Positions 1 through 5,952 of a stretch of DNA of 6,160 nucleotides are shown one piece after another. Made by a program: the position numbers and the translations under genes. How positions within the stretch are numbered: the first letter of the stretch is position 1; every line of letters starts with the position of its first letter. A model generated the notes under the pieces. That model was not told the DNA's origin, searched no databases, and saw only the letters and a list, made by a program, of their open reading frames with translations. The stretch is from CAG-791 sp963658405. GTDB lineage: Bacteria > Bacillota > Clostridia > Lachnospirales > Lachnospiraceae. Where the stretch lies: positions 1-6,160 of the forward strand of contig CAVKQI010000118.1 of assembly GCA_963658405.1 (NCBI GenBank), read 5' to 3'.

Positions 1-85
1 GGCAGGCGGCCAAGGCGCGGAGCGCCTCTGGCCAGCCACATCGAGGATTTGCGAAGCAAATTCGAGATGGGGGCTAAACAGATAC
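1..85 (+). repeat. Left copy of 85-bp hairpin-rich inverted repeat (cut by window edge)
   Basis: This stretch matches the reverse complement of 5953-6037 at 79 of 85 positions. It differs at 16, 17, 20, 23, 24 and 79. It folds on the + strand into two hairpins. The first pairs 8-12 with 29-33 and 13-18 with 22-27 (bulged C28, loop GGA). The second pairs 39-42 with 66-69, has facing GA/GA at 43-44 and 64-65, and pairs 45-52 with 56-63 (loop GAA). It ends with GCTAAACAGATAC (73-85), the 3' strand of the closing helix seen complete at 5953-6106. The repeat stops exactly at that helix boundary on the cargo side. The other half should lie left of position 1. A run of seven T at 89-95 follows and could act as a terminator for a transcript ending here. 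No known RNA family was recognised. Confidence 0.9.
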
Positions 86-129
86 CTCTTTTTTTGAATT
101 AAACCATGCTGTTGTTCACAGTCCAGCCG

Positions 130-146
130 GGTGTACGTTAAACACC
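130..146. repeat. Small inverted repeat upstream of the reductase promoter
   Basis: GGTGT (130-134) and ACACC (142-146) are perfect inverted arms around ACGTTAA. The element contains TTAAACA (138-144), which is the reverse complement of TGTTTAA (5713-5719) in front of iclR. It sits about 20 bp upstream of the candidate -35. It could be a regulator site, but the arms are short and chance is possible. Confidence 0.35.
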
Positions 147-164
147 ATCTTTTGCAAAAATATA

Positions 165-193
165 TTGCAATGACCGCAGGCAGATCCTATACT
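165..193 (+). promoter_or_regulatory. Candidate sigma-A promoter of the reductase-symporter operon
   Basis: TTGCAA (165-170, 4 of 6 to TTGACA) is separated by exactly 17 bp from TATACT (188-193, 5 of 6 to TATAAT). This would start transcription near 200 and give a leader of about 43 nt. A second TTGCAA lies at 152-157. As TTGCAA is itself a palindrome, the pair forms both a direct and an inverted repeat overlapping the -35, a plausible regulator site. No competing promoter of similar quality was seen between 86 and 242. Confidence 0.6.
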
Positions 194-242
194 GGAGAAG
201 TCCGGTGATTTTGGGACTTTAAAGCGATAAAGGGAGAAGGAA

Positions 243-2207
243 ATGCAGGAATATAAATGGCCATATGCCAATGAGATCGGACAGCAGGAGCATCTCTCCT
301 GCGACGTGCTGGTATTGGGCGGCGGACTGGCGGGATGCTTTGCCGCCATCGCGGCAGCCAGAGCCGGCAAAGATGTGATCCTGGTGGAAAAGGGCACCAC
401 CGCCAGGGCCGGCTCGGCGGGCAGCGGATTCGACCACTGGGAATCCGCCTGTACCAATCCATGCTGCAAGGTCACACCCAAAGAGGTGGCCGAGGCATAC
501 ATCGACGAACAGGATCATTACAGCAACGGAATCGCCCACTATATCGAGTGCAGAGAGGGCTGGGACAGACTGCTGGATATCGAGAGCTTCGGCGGCAAGA
601 TCCGGGATACGGAGGATGAATTCGCCGGAGCGGATTTCCGGGATGAGAAGACCAAGCTGATGTTCGCCTACGATTACACCAACTGCTACACATTGCGGAT
701 CTGGGGCAGCGGCTTTAAGCCCCTTCTGTATAAGGAATGTCTCCGGTTGGGAGTCAAGGTGCTGGACCGCACAGAGGCCACCGCGCTGCTGACTAAGAGA
801 GAAAAGAAAGAAGACGGCACGGAGAAGATCGTCGGCATCGGCGCCTGTGCCATGGATGTGCATACCGGAAAATTTTATACCATCAGCGCGCGATCAACGG
901 TGATGGCCATGTCCAGACCTGCCAGAGTCTGGCTTTTTAATGCAGATCTGCCGGGACTTTGCGAATTCCGGCCCATGAACAGCATCGGCAGCGGTCATGC
1001 CATGGGATACCGGGCCGGCATGGAATTTACCATGATGGAAAAATCCGTGCGGGGCGAATTTTCCGCCGCAGGCCGGAGCTTCCCGCCCTACAGTACCGGC
1101 AATAACCACAATACCTGGTACGGCGCCACCATGGTGGACGCCAGAGGGGTGGAGATCCCCTATCTGGACCGGGATGGTAACGAGCTGAAGGATGTCAGAG
1201 ACCGGTTCCACCCGGCGCCGGGACAGAAGTTCTTTTTAAAGGGCGGTGTCATCGACGAGCCCAAGTATGAGTACAGAGGACCGGAGACCATGTCCTTTGC
1301 GGAGCTGGACAAGCGGGGCTACAAGCTTCCCTTCTATGCCGACCTAAGCCGCATGCCGGAGAGTGAGCGCAAGGTCATCTGGGGCATGATGGTAGGCGAG
1401 GAAGGCCGCACCAAGATCCCGGTGCTCCAGTACTACACGGAAAAAGGCTTTGATCCGGAAAAATACATGCTCCAGAGTTACGGAACCGGCTGGCAGTCCG
1501 CGAATTTCCTGGGACAGGAGAGACAGCTCTTCGGTGCGCCCGGCGGCATCATCACCGACTGGAACCTGATGACCAATATCGATGGTGTCTTTGCGGCAGG
1601 CGATCAGCTCTATGCCATGGACTGCGGCGGCGCCGCTTCCGCGACAGGCTACTATGCCGGCCGGAAGGCAGCGGCACATGCGGCCCATACCGATCTGTGC
1701 GACTATGACAGAGAGCAGGCCCAGCAGGAGATGGAAAGACTCCTGGCGCCCCTGACCAATGAAGGGGATGTGAACTGGAAGGAACTTAATTTTGCCATTT
1801 CCAAGTGCATGCAGAACTACTGTGCGGAGATCAAGTGCGAGGAGCTCTTAAAGGAAGGACTGGATCTGCTTGAAAGCTACGAGCGCGACATCGTGCCAAG
1901 GCTCCACTGCGAGAATCCCCACGATCTGATGCGGACCCACGAGGTACTGGATATCCTGGAAGTATCCAAAATGATCCTGGAGGCCTGTCGGATGCGCAGA
2001 TCCAGCTCTGCGCCGCTTTCTTTCCGGAGAAGCGACTACCCCGAGATGGATCCCGAGGAAGACCGGAAGTATATCACCATCCGTCAGGTGGATGGAAAGG
2101 CGGTCAGAGGAGAGATCCCGCACGACTATTTCGGCAATGTAGAAGAGATGTATGAGAAATATAACCAGGACTATATCAGAGAGGAGGCGCCGAAGTACTA
2201 TGCATAA
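243..2207 (+). CDS. FAD-dependent oxidoreductase, fumarate reductase / AprA-like flavoprotein subunit
   Basis: This is a 654-residue cytosolic flavoprotein with no signal peptide or membrane segment. The N-terminal Rossmann fold shows GGGLAG (26-31) followed by an acidic strand end (E49), the ADP-binding signature for FAD. A superfamily motif SIGSGHAMGYRAG lies at 247-259, and a C-terminal FAD-contact segment GVFAAGD (448-454) is followed by CGGAASATGY (461-470). The C-terminal third is helical and charged, as in the capping region of SdhA/FrdA/AprA relatives. Length is close to AprA (about 640). Unusual is a cysteine cluster at C70, C74 and C75 near the FAD-binding part. The start is preceded by AGGGAG (231-236). 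The next gene overlaps it by 8 bp and encodes an iron-sulfur protein, so it probably acts as the catalytic half of a two-subunit enzyme taking electrons from, or giving them to, ferredoxin. Absence of sulfate-pathway neighbours argues against APS reductase. Family is secure; substrate and direction of reaction are unknown. Confidence 0.9.
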   Translation: MQEYKWPYANEIGQQEHLSCDVLVLGGGLAGCFAAIAAARAGKDVILVEKGTTARAGSAGSGFDHWESACTNPCCKVTPKEVAEAYIDEQDHYSNGIAHYIECREGWDRLLDIESFGGKIRDTEDEFAGADFRDEKTKLMFAYDYTNCYTLRIWGSGFKPLLYKECLRLGVKVLDRTEATALLTKREKKEDGTEKIVGIGACAMDVHTGKFYTISARSTVMAMSRPARVWLFNADLPGLCEFRPMNSIGSGHAMGYRAGMEFTMMEKSVRGEFSAAGRSFPPYSTGNNHNTWYGATMVDARGVEIPYLDRDGNELKDVRDRFHPAPGQKFFLKGGVIDEPKYEYRGPETMSFAELDKRGYKLPFYADLSRMPESERKVIWGMMVGEEGRTKIPVLQYYTEKGFDPEKYMLQSYGTGWQSANFLGQERQLFGAPGGIITDWNLMTNIDGVFAAGDQLYAMDCGGAASATGYYAGRKAAAHAAHTDLCDYDREQAQQEMERLLAPLTNEGDVNWKELNFAISKCMQNYCAEIKCEELLKEGLDLLESYERDIVPRLHCENPHDLMRTHEVLDILEVSKMILEACRMRRSSSAPLSFRRSDYPEMDPEEDRKYITIRQVDGKAVRGEIPHDYFGNVEEMYEKYNQDYIREEAPKYYA

Positions 2208-2487
2208 AGCTTCTGAACTGTATGCCTCGGTCGTTCCCTGCAGTGCAAGACCCATCACCTATGATGCAGAGAAATGCATCGGATGCGGCCGCTGCGCGCA
2301 GGCCTGTCAGATGGATGTGCTGATTCCCAGTATTCAGCAGGGAGAGCATCCCATCGTCATGTATCCGGGAGAATGTATCTACTGCGGCAGCTGCGTCATG
2401 GAGTGTCCGGTTCCCGGGGCCATCCACTTAGAGCATCCGCTGATGAACCGGAGCAAATTCGTGCCGGTAAAACAGCCGGAGAAATAA
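2200..2487 (+). CDS. Small 2x[4Fe-4S] ferredoxin-type subunit
   Basis: A 95-residue protein with two complete cluster motifs: C26-x2-C29-x2-C32-x3-C36 and C59-x2-C62-x2-C65-x3-C69-P. The usual proline after the fourth cysteine is missing in the first motif (Q37) and present in the second (P70). An additional cysteine is at C14. The start at 2200 is chosen because GAGGAGG (2181-2187) precedes it. An in-frame ATG at 2152 would add 16 basic residues and has no comparable ribosome site. The start lies inside the end of the flavoprotein gene, an 8-bp overlap typical of translational coupling and of subunits made in fixed ratio. It resembles the ferredoxin-like core of AprB, but AprB is about 150 residues and carries a C-terminal extension that is absent here. 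The likely role is electron transfer to the flavoprotein FAD (inference from pairing). Confidence 0.9.
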   Translation: MHKASELYASVVPCSARPITYDAEKCIGCGRCAQACQMDVLIPSIQQGEHPIVMYPGECIYCGSCVMECPVPGAIHLEHPLMNRSKFVPVKQPEK

Positions 2488-2501
2488 AAACAGTAATTCG
2501 G

Positions 2502-2526
2502 CAGACCGTTTGGGAGAGCGGATCTG
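2502..2526 (+). repeat. Weak hairpin between ferredoxin and symporter genes
   Basis: CAGACCG (2502-2508) can pair with CGG (2519-2521) and TCTG (2523-2526) with one bulged A and a 10-nt loop. It lies in the 66-bp gap immediately before the symporter ribosome site and has no T-run after it, so it is not an evident terminator. It might modulate symporter expression or protect an mRNA end; it could also be chance. Confidence 0.3.
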
Positions 2527-2553
2527 TCCACAAAAGGAGAGGGGTATAAAAAA

Positions 2554-3996
2554 ATGAGTCAGAACACAGTGATCATCATATTCTGCGTCATTTACTTCCT
2601 GCTGATGATAGGCGTGGGTGTCTATGCAGCAGCCAGAAACAGAAAAACATCGGATTATCTGGTAGCAGGCCGCAACCTGAATGTGCCCATGACGGCACTG
2701 ACCATGGCAGCGGTGCAGATCGGTGTAGGTATCGTATTAAGCGGCGCCACCAACGGCTATAAACTGGGCATGTGGCCCGGCATCTATTATTCCATCGGCT
2801 GCGGCGGCGGCCTGATCCTGGCCGGTGTGCTGGCCTGCAAGAAGTTAAGAGCCAAGGAGAGCTATGTGCCCCTGGACTTCTTCGCCCAGAGATACGGGGA
2901 CAGCAGAGGCATCCGCTTCTGGGCATGGCTGTCCAATGTGCCCAGCCTCCTGGGTATCTTTATCGCCCAGATGCTGGCCTGCGGCAGCATCCTGTCCGGT
3001 TTCGGCGTTCCCTTTAACGTAGGCGTGATCATCACGGCTGTGGTCATCCTGATCTACTGCACCATCGGCGGCATGTGGGGTGTCGTGCTCACAGACGTGG
3101 TCCAGACCACCATCATCATGATCGGCATTCCGATCCTGACCATTGCGACAGCTTTAAAGTATACGGCAGACGGCGGTTCCATGGCAGCGGTCTTCAATAC
3201 CCCCTTCCTGCCGGACGGCATGCTGACCAGATTCATCTATCTGGTACTGCCTTTCTTCCTGTCCATCTCCATGTCCTATGACGCTTATTCCAGGATCCAG
3301 TCTGCCAAGGACGTGAAGACGGCACAGAAGGGCTGCATCTACGGCGGCATCATCGTCATCATCATCGGCAGCATGTGCTCTGCCATCGGCGTTATGGCAG
3401 CCAGACTCTTCCCCGGCGTAGAGGACGGCATCTTTACCATCACCACCATCAACGTACTGCCGCCTTTCCTGGCAGGCATCGTCATCGCGGCCATTCTTTC
3501 CGCCGCTATGTCCAGCGCAAACTGCGTCATCCTTTCCCTGGGTTCTTCCTTTGCCAGAGACCTGTACAATAAGGTCCTGCACCCGGAAGTGGAGGATATG
3601 GACTCCCTGCCGAAATCCAAGCTGATCTCCCAGGCTACCGTCCTGATCGGCTCCATCGTGGGCATCATTTTCGCTTTTAAGATGACGGACATCCTGGATG
3701 CCATGATCATCTTTAACTATCCTTACATGGGCTCCCTCCTGATCCCGCTGCTGGGCGGTCTGCTTTGGGAGAAGGCCACCAGAAAGGGCGCTTTCGCCGC
3801 AGCCATCGCCGGCGGTATCGTCGGAGTGATCTCCTTCCTCATCGGCATCCCCGTAGGACCCTTAAGCGGTCTGATGAACACGGACCTGTCCCTGCTCATC
3901 GCCTATGCCGTATCTCTGGTATTCCTGGTAGTCGTCAGCCTGACCGATAAGAAAGGCCAGGAAGATAATCGCATCCGGAAAATGGCACAGAAATAG
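2554..3996 (+). CDS. Sodium:solute symporter (SSS family, LeuT fold)
   Basis: A 480-residue integral membrane protein with about 13 hydrophobic segments, the normal size and topology of the SSS family. Examples of segments are residues 4-24, 74-93, 156-178, 264-286, 300-320 and 442-465. Family marks visible are SDYLVAGRN near 33-41, GGMWGVVLTDVVQ (172-184), YSRIQSAKD (245-253), and SAAMSSANCVILSLGSS (316-332). In the last, S320/S321 fall where SSS proteins place Na+-binding serines. A lysine-rich cytosolic tail ends the protein. GAGGGG (2539-2544) is the likely ribosome site, 9 nt before ATG. It follows the ferredoxin gene by 66 bp without a terminator, so it probably belongs to the same operon and imports the substrate (or exports nothing; family is uptake) of the flavoprotein. 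SSS members carry amino acids, sugars, vitamins and carboxylates. The specific substrate cannot be read from the sequence. Confidence 0.92.
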   Translation: MSQNTVIIIFCVIYFLLMIGVGVYAAARNRKTSDYLVAGRNLNVPMTALTMAAVQIGVGIVLSGATNGYKLGMWPGIYYSIGCGGGLILAGVLACKKLRAKESYVPLDFFAQRYGDSRGIRFWAWLSNVPSLLGIFIAQMLACGSILSGFGVPFNVGVIITAVVILIYCTIGGMWGVVLTDVVQTTIIMIGIPILTIATALKYTADGGSMAAVFNTPFLPDGMLTRFIYLVLPFFLSISMSYDAYSRIQSAKDVKTAQKGCIYGGIIVIIIGSMCSAIGVMAARLFPGVEDGIFTITTINVLPPFLAGIVIAAILSAAMSSANCVILSLGSSFARDLYNKVLHPEVEDMDSLPKSKLISQATVLIGSIVGIIFAFKMTDILDAMIIFNYPYMGSLLIPLLGGLLWEKATRKGAFAAAIAGGIVGVISFLIGIPVGPLSGLMNTDLSLLIAYAVSLVFLVVVSLTDKKGQEDNRIRKMAQK

Positions 3997-4138
3997 GAAA
4001 CAGAGACGAAACATAACCAAAAAAGAAACAGAAACGAAAAGGAAACAGAAAGCTGTAAGCTGAAAAAGCATAAACCGCATAACTGTCATAAACAGTAAAA
4101 AAACAGCGTAAACAACAAAAACAGCAAGAAGGTCTTAA
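3997..4138 (+). other. T-poor, A-rich 3' tract with repeated AAACAG
   Basis: After the symporter stop, the + strand is strongly purine/A-rich and nearly free of T for over 130 nt. AAACAG recurs at 3998, 4026, 4043, 4090, 4101 and 4119, and again inside the following terminator at 4146; spacing is irregular. No ORF with a ribosome site was seen. As RNA it would be largely unstructured, and could serve as a loading site for a helicase, nuclease or Rho-like factor, or be simple drift. Confidence 0.5.
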
Positions 4139-4192
4139 TTCACAAAAACAGCCTCGTATCCACATGGTGAGATACGAGGCTGTTTTTGTGAA
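4139..4192. terminator. Perfect 22-bp-stem bidirectional terminator
   Basis: Arms 4139-4160 and 4171-4192 are perfectly complementary over 22 bp around a 10-nt loop (4161-4170). The GC-rich core AGCCTCGTATC/GATACGAGGCT is followed on each strand by GTTTTTGTG, so an intrinsic terminator forms in both directions. On the + strand it would end the reductase-symporter mRNA about 145 nt after the symporter stop. On the - strand it could stop readthrough from iclR. Confidence 0.85.
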
Positions 4193-4204
4193 CGAAACCT
4201 GCTG

Positions 4205-4224
4205 CGGCAGGCATGATCCTGCCG
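4205..4224 (+). repeat. GC-rich hairpin after the first terminator
   Basis: CGGCAGG (4205-4211) and CCTGCCG (4218-4224) form a perfect 7-bp stem with a CATGAT loop. There is no T-run after it. It lies just upstream of the candidate promoter of the small-ORF unit and could be a protein-binding site or part of a non-coding transcript. Confidence 0.5.
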
Positions 4225-4253
4225 GGCCGGCAATCGGTATCGGCTTGTTACGT

Positions 4254-4282
4254 TTGTCATACATGCCCTGCGGTAAGATAAG
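4254..4282 (+). promoter_or_regulatory. Possible promoter of the small-ORF unit
   Basis: TTGTCA (4254-4259, 5 of 6 to TTGACA) lies 17 bp before GATAAG (4277-4282, 4 of 6 to TATAAT). A start near 4289 would give an 80-nt leader, rich in A and CAA, before the first small ORF. The -10 is imperfect, so this is tentative. Its place between two strong terminators supports an independent transcript. Confidence 0.35.
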
Positions 4283-4371
4283 CTCATCAAAAACAACAGA
4301 GCTGCAAAACAAAAACAAAAAACAAAACGACAAAAGTCGGCAGCATATAACAACAAAAGAAAGGAGACAAT

Positions 4372-4476
4372 ATGATTACAATTATCGAGTATAATCATGG
4401 CGGTAATTTTGGCGGTGGAGTGTATTCCCCGGTTCCCGAAATTTCGAAGGGTAAGAAATTTCCGCTTTTCTATTAA
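4372..4476 (+). CDS. Small ORF 1, 34-codon hypothetical peptide
   Basis: AAAGGAG (4360-4366) stands 5 nt before ATG, one of the best ribosome sites in the window, and the ORF runs to TAA. The peptide starts MITIIEYNHGG, continues with a glycine-rich NFGGGV stretch (12-17), and ends with basic SKGKK (25-29) then FPLFY at the C-terminus. It has no signal peptide, cysteine or membrane segment. A second small ORF with an equally good site follows after 56 bp, and a terminator follows that. I do not recognise it. Possibilities are a precursor or signalling peptide, a regulator, or a leader ORF. Evidence for coding is the ribosome site and tandem arrangement only. Confidence 0.5.
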   Translation: MITIIEYNHGGNFGGGVYSPVPEISKGKKFPLFY

Positions 4477-4532
4477 CTGACACAGATTCAGAAGAAATGT
4501 AAAACAAAGAGACGAAAAAGGAGAAAACTATC

Positions 4533-4616
4533 ATGATGATACCTGAACAGAAACCGTTTATTCCCGGTGTGCCGGATACTTCCATTCCCACTTTGCCCTG
4601 GACACCGATTTATTAA
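4533..4616 (+). CDS. Small ORF 2, 27-codon proline-rich hypothetical peptide
   Basis: AAGGAG (4518-4523) lies 9 nt before ATG; TAA ends it at 4616. Seven of 27 residues are proline (4, 8, 11, 14, 19, 22, 25), spaced mainly three to five apart. There is one tryptophan (W23), and the chain ends TPIY. Like small ORF 1 it ends in a hydrophobic residue plus tyrosine, has no cysteine, and is uncharged in its second half except D15. It lies 42 bp before a strong terminator. An alternative start at the second Met codon (4536) is possible. No family recognised. Proline periodicity could mean an extended helix, a ribosome-pausing peptide or a modified-peptide precursor; all are speculation. Confidence 0.5.
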   Translation: MMIPEQKPFIPGVPDTSIPTLPWTPIY

Positions 4617-4657
4617 ACATTTGATCTGATTTAAAATAAATGCAGAAATGAGAAGGT

Positions 4658-4700
4658 CAAAACAAAACCCGCTGTCAGCGGGTTTTGTTTTGGCTTTTTT
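4658..4700. terminator. Strong intrinsic terminator between convergent units
   Basis: Arms 4658-4673 and 4677-4692 form a perfect 16-bp stem with core AACCCGCT/AGCGGGTT and a 3-nt loop (GTC). The + strand continues GGTTTTGTTTTGGC and then seven T from 4695, a classic intrinsic terminator for the small-ORF unit. The opposite strand also has TTTTGTTTTG inside its descending arm, so it can also terminate iclR transcripts. Confidence 0.9.
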
Positions 4701-4754
4701 TCATAGGTCAGCCTTTTGGAATCCGAGGCAATGAGCAACTTCCGGGGACACATA

Positions 4755-4771
4755 CCTGCATCTCTTGCAGG
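4755..4771 (-). repeat. Short hairpin just after the iclR stop
   Basis: CCTGCA (4755-4760) and TGCAGG (4766-4771) form a perfect 6-bp stem with a TCTCT loop, 14 bp beyond the iclR stop codon on its transcript. No T-run follows, so it is more likely a 3'-end structure than the main terminator. Confidence 0.35.
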
Positions 4772-4784
4772 AAAAGGACATCTA

Positions 4785-5594
4785 TCAGTATAGATACTGT
4801 ACCTCATCCAGAATACTCTTCGCATTTTCATAGATGCGTTCGATGGAACCTAGGTCAAAGCGAAGGGAGGGACCGGAAACGCTTACGGCGGCAATCGGTT
4901 CCCGGCTGTTTCCGAAAATAGGTACCGCTACGCAGGAAACGCCGAATTCATGCTCCATATTGTCGATGGCATATCCGCGCTCTTTGATCTGCGTAAGTTC
5001 CTGCAGAAGCTGTTGACGCGTAGTGATGGTGTTAGATGTATATGGCTTAAAGGTCTCGGGCAGAGACGGCCTTTTTTCCTCCGGCATAAAGGCGAGCAGG
5101 CATTTGCCGAGGCCTGTACAGTACATGGGAGCTTTTTCTCCTAAAATAGTGCGTGGGATAGAGGCGGAGGGGGTACGTGTAGCCAGATAGAGGACATCGG
5201 CCTCATAGGGAATTCCCAGGTATACTGTTTCGCCGGTAATATCGGCTATTTTCTGCAGATAGGGAACCATGGTGGTGGAGAGATCATTTTCCTTGTTAAT
5301 AAGATAGCTGAACTGCAGGAGTTTCAGCCCCAGGGAGTATTTGGAGGTGACAGGGTCCTGCTTCAGGTAGCCGGTGGCCGTGAAGGTACTGGCGATATTG
5401 TAAACCGTAGCTTTATTGTAGCCCAGCATGGAGGAAAGCTCCGAGATGCCGAGATGAGGTTGGTCGGCGGAGAAACATTCCAGAAGCTGCAGCGCCTTGA
5501 CAAGAGATTTGACCTTTACACCCTCATTTTTCTGCTCATTTTCTTCATTCATTTCCATTTTATCTTTATCGGCAATATCTGTTTTTCCATGCAT
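4785..5594 (-). CDS. IclR-family transcriptional regulator
   Basis: A 269-residue regulator, typical IclR length. A charged, acidic N-terminal extension (1-27) precedes the winged helix-turn-helix (about 28-80), with recognition helix near GYNKATVYNIAST (58-70). The effector-binding domain (about 96-268) shows the family signatures GEKAPMYCTGLGK (152-164), GYAIDNMEHEFGVSCVAVPI (207-226) and IAAVSVSGP (234-242). C159 and C221 are in the ligand-pocket region. The start is preceded by AGGAAGGG about 11 nt upstream on the - strand; a later Met (residue 13) lies inside the extension and is a less likely start. It is convergent with the flavoprotein operon. IclR proteins commonly control uptake and catabolism of small carboxylates or aromatics and often themselves, so it probably controls the reductase-symporter operon. 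Whether it activates or represses is unknown. Confidence 0.93.
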   Translation of the reverse strand: MHGKTDIADKDKMEMNEENEQKNEGVKVKSLVKALQLLECFSADQPHLGISELSSMLGYNKATVYNIASTFTATGYLKQDPVTSKYSLGLKLLQFSYLINKENDLSTTMVPYLQKIADITGETVYLGIPYEADVLYLATRTPSASIPRTILGEKAPMYCTGLGKCLLAFMPEEKRPSLPETFKPYTSNTITTRQQLLQELTQIKERGYAIDNMEHEFGVSCVAVPIFGNSREPIAAVSVSGPSLRFDLGSIERIYENAKSILDEVQYLY

Positions 5595-5676
5595 AGAAGC
5601 GCTTTCCCTTCCTGTTCAGAATATGCCCTGCAGTAAACGGCTGCCGGGTATGCTCATAAAAATACATGAAGCTGTT

Positions 5677-5705
5677 TTTATAGTAGCACAGTGTGTTTCT
5701 GAAAA
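5677..5705 (-). promoter_or_regulatory. Candidate iclR promoter
   Basis: Read on the - strand, TTTTCA (5705-5700) is 17 bp from TATAAA (5682-5677), each resembling the sigma-A boxes (4 of 6 and 5 of 6). Transcription would start near 5670 and give a leader of about 75 nt before the iclR ATG. Confidence 0.45.
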
Positions 5706-5709
5706 CAAT

Positions 5710-5751
5710 AACTGTTTAACAATTGATATAACTGTTTATTATAAGTAAACA
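5710..5751. promoter_or_regulatory. Repeated AACTGTTTA boxes, candidate regulator operator
   Basis: AACTGTTTA occurs at 5710-5718 and 5730-5738, exactly 20 bp apart, i.e. on the same helix face about two turns apart. The second copy also forms a perfect inverted repeat TGTTTA (5733-5738) / TAAACA (5746-5751) with a 7-bp spacer. The cluster ends just upstream of the iclR -35, the expected place for an IclR operator controlling its own gene. A partial match, TTAAACA, occurs upstream of the reductase promoter (138-144). Assignment to this IclR is inference. Confidence 0.45.
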
Positions 5752-5780
5752 ACAGAGACACAGATCGATTTTCTAAAAAA

Positions 5781-5805
5781 TGTGCAAATTTGTACATAAT
5801 GCACA
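5781..5805. promoter_or_regulatory. TGTGCA inverted repeat upstream of the relaxase-side promoter
   Basis: TGTGCA (5781-5786) and TGCACA (5800-5805) are perfect inverted arms with a 13-bp spacer; the palindrome TGTACA (5791-5796) sits between them. Three related half-sites in 25 bp, 34 bp upstream of the -35 at 5839, look like a transcription-factor site for the transfer genes. The binding protein is unknown. Confidence 0.4.
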
Positions 5806-5838
5806 AAATACAAGCGTTATAATTTACAGCTGGGGTTA

Positions 5839-5867
5839 TTGAAGATCAAAATATTTGCATGTATAAT
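5839..5867 (+). promoter_or_regulatory. Strong sigma-A promoter facing the relaxase
   Basis: TTGAAG (5839-5844) is followed after exactly 17 bp by a perfect TATAAT (5862-5867). Transcription would start near 5874, giving a leader of about 258 nt before the relaxase ATG. The leader would contain the full cloverleaf at 5953-6106. It is the best promoter in the window. Confidence 0.65.
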
Positions 5868-5952
5868 AAAACACACAAAGAAAAATAAACACCATTTAAC
5901 AATAATAAACAACAAAGAACGGAATGACATCACGGCAGAACAACAAAATAAC

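Noticed and set aside
106..141. 11-codon leader ORF MLLFTVQPGVR
   Set aside because: No ribosome site and upstream of the likely transcription start.
243..2487. Annotation as APS reductase AprAB
   Set aside because: Subunit layout is similar, but the ferredoxin is only 95 residues and lacks the AprB extension, and a symporter and IclR replace the expected sulfate-pathway genes.
3154..3710. Long - strand ORFs opposite the symporter
   Set aside because: They are rich in Asp/Ala/Gly or Met repeats caused by the codon bias of the antisense symporter gene, and have no ribosome site or family features.
3997..4138. CRISPR-like array of AAACAG repeats
   Set aside because: The repeated unit is only 6 bp and irregularly spaced, with no cas gene.
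4164..4394. 76-codon + strand ORF
   Set aside because: It starts inside the terminator loop, has no ribosome site and overlaps the better-supported small ORF 1.
4437..4446. Palindrome CGAAATTTCG
   Set aside because: A 10-bp palindrome inside small ORF 1 with no partner site; chance is sufficient.
4649..4732. Third small ORF starting near 4649
   Set aside because: No ribosome site, and it runs through the strong terminator.
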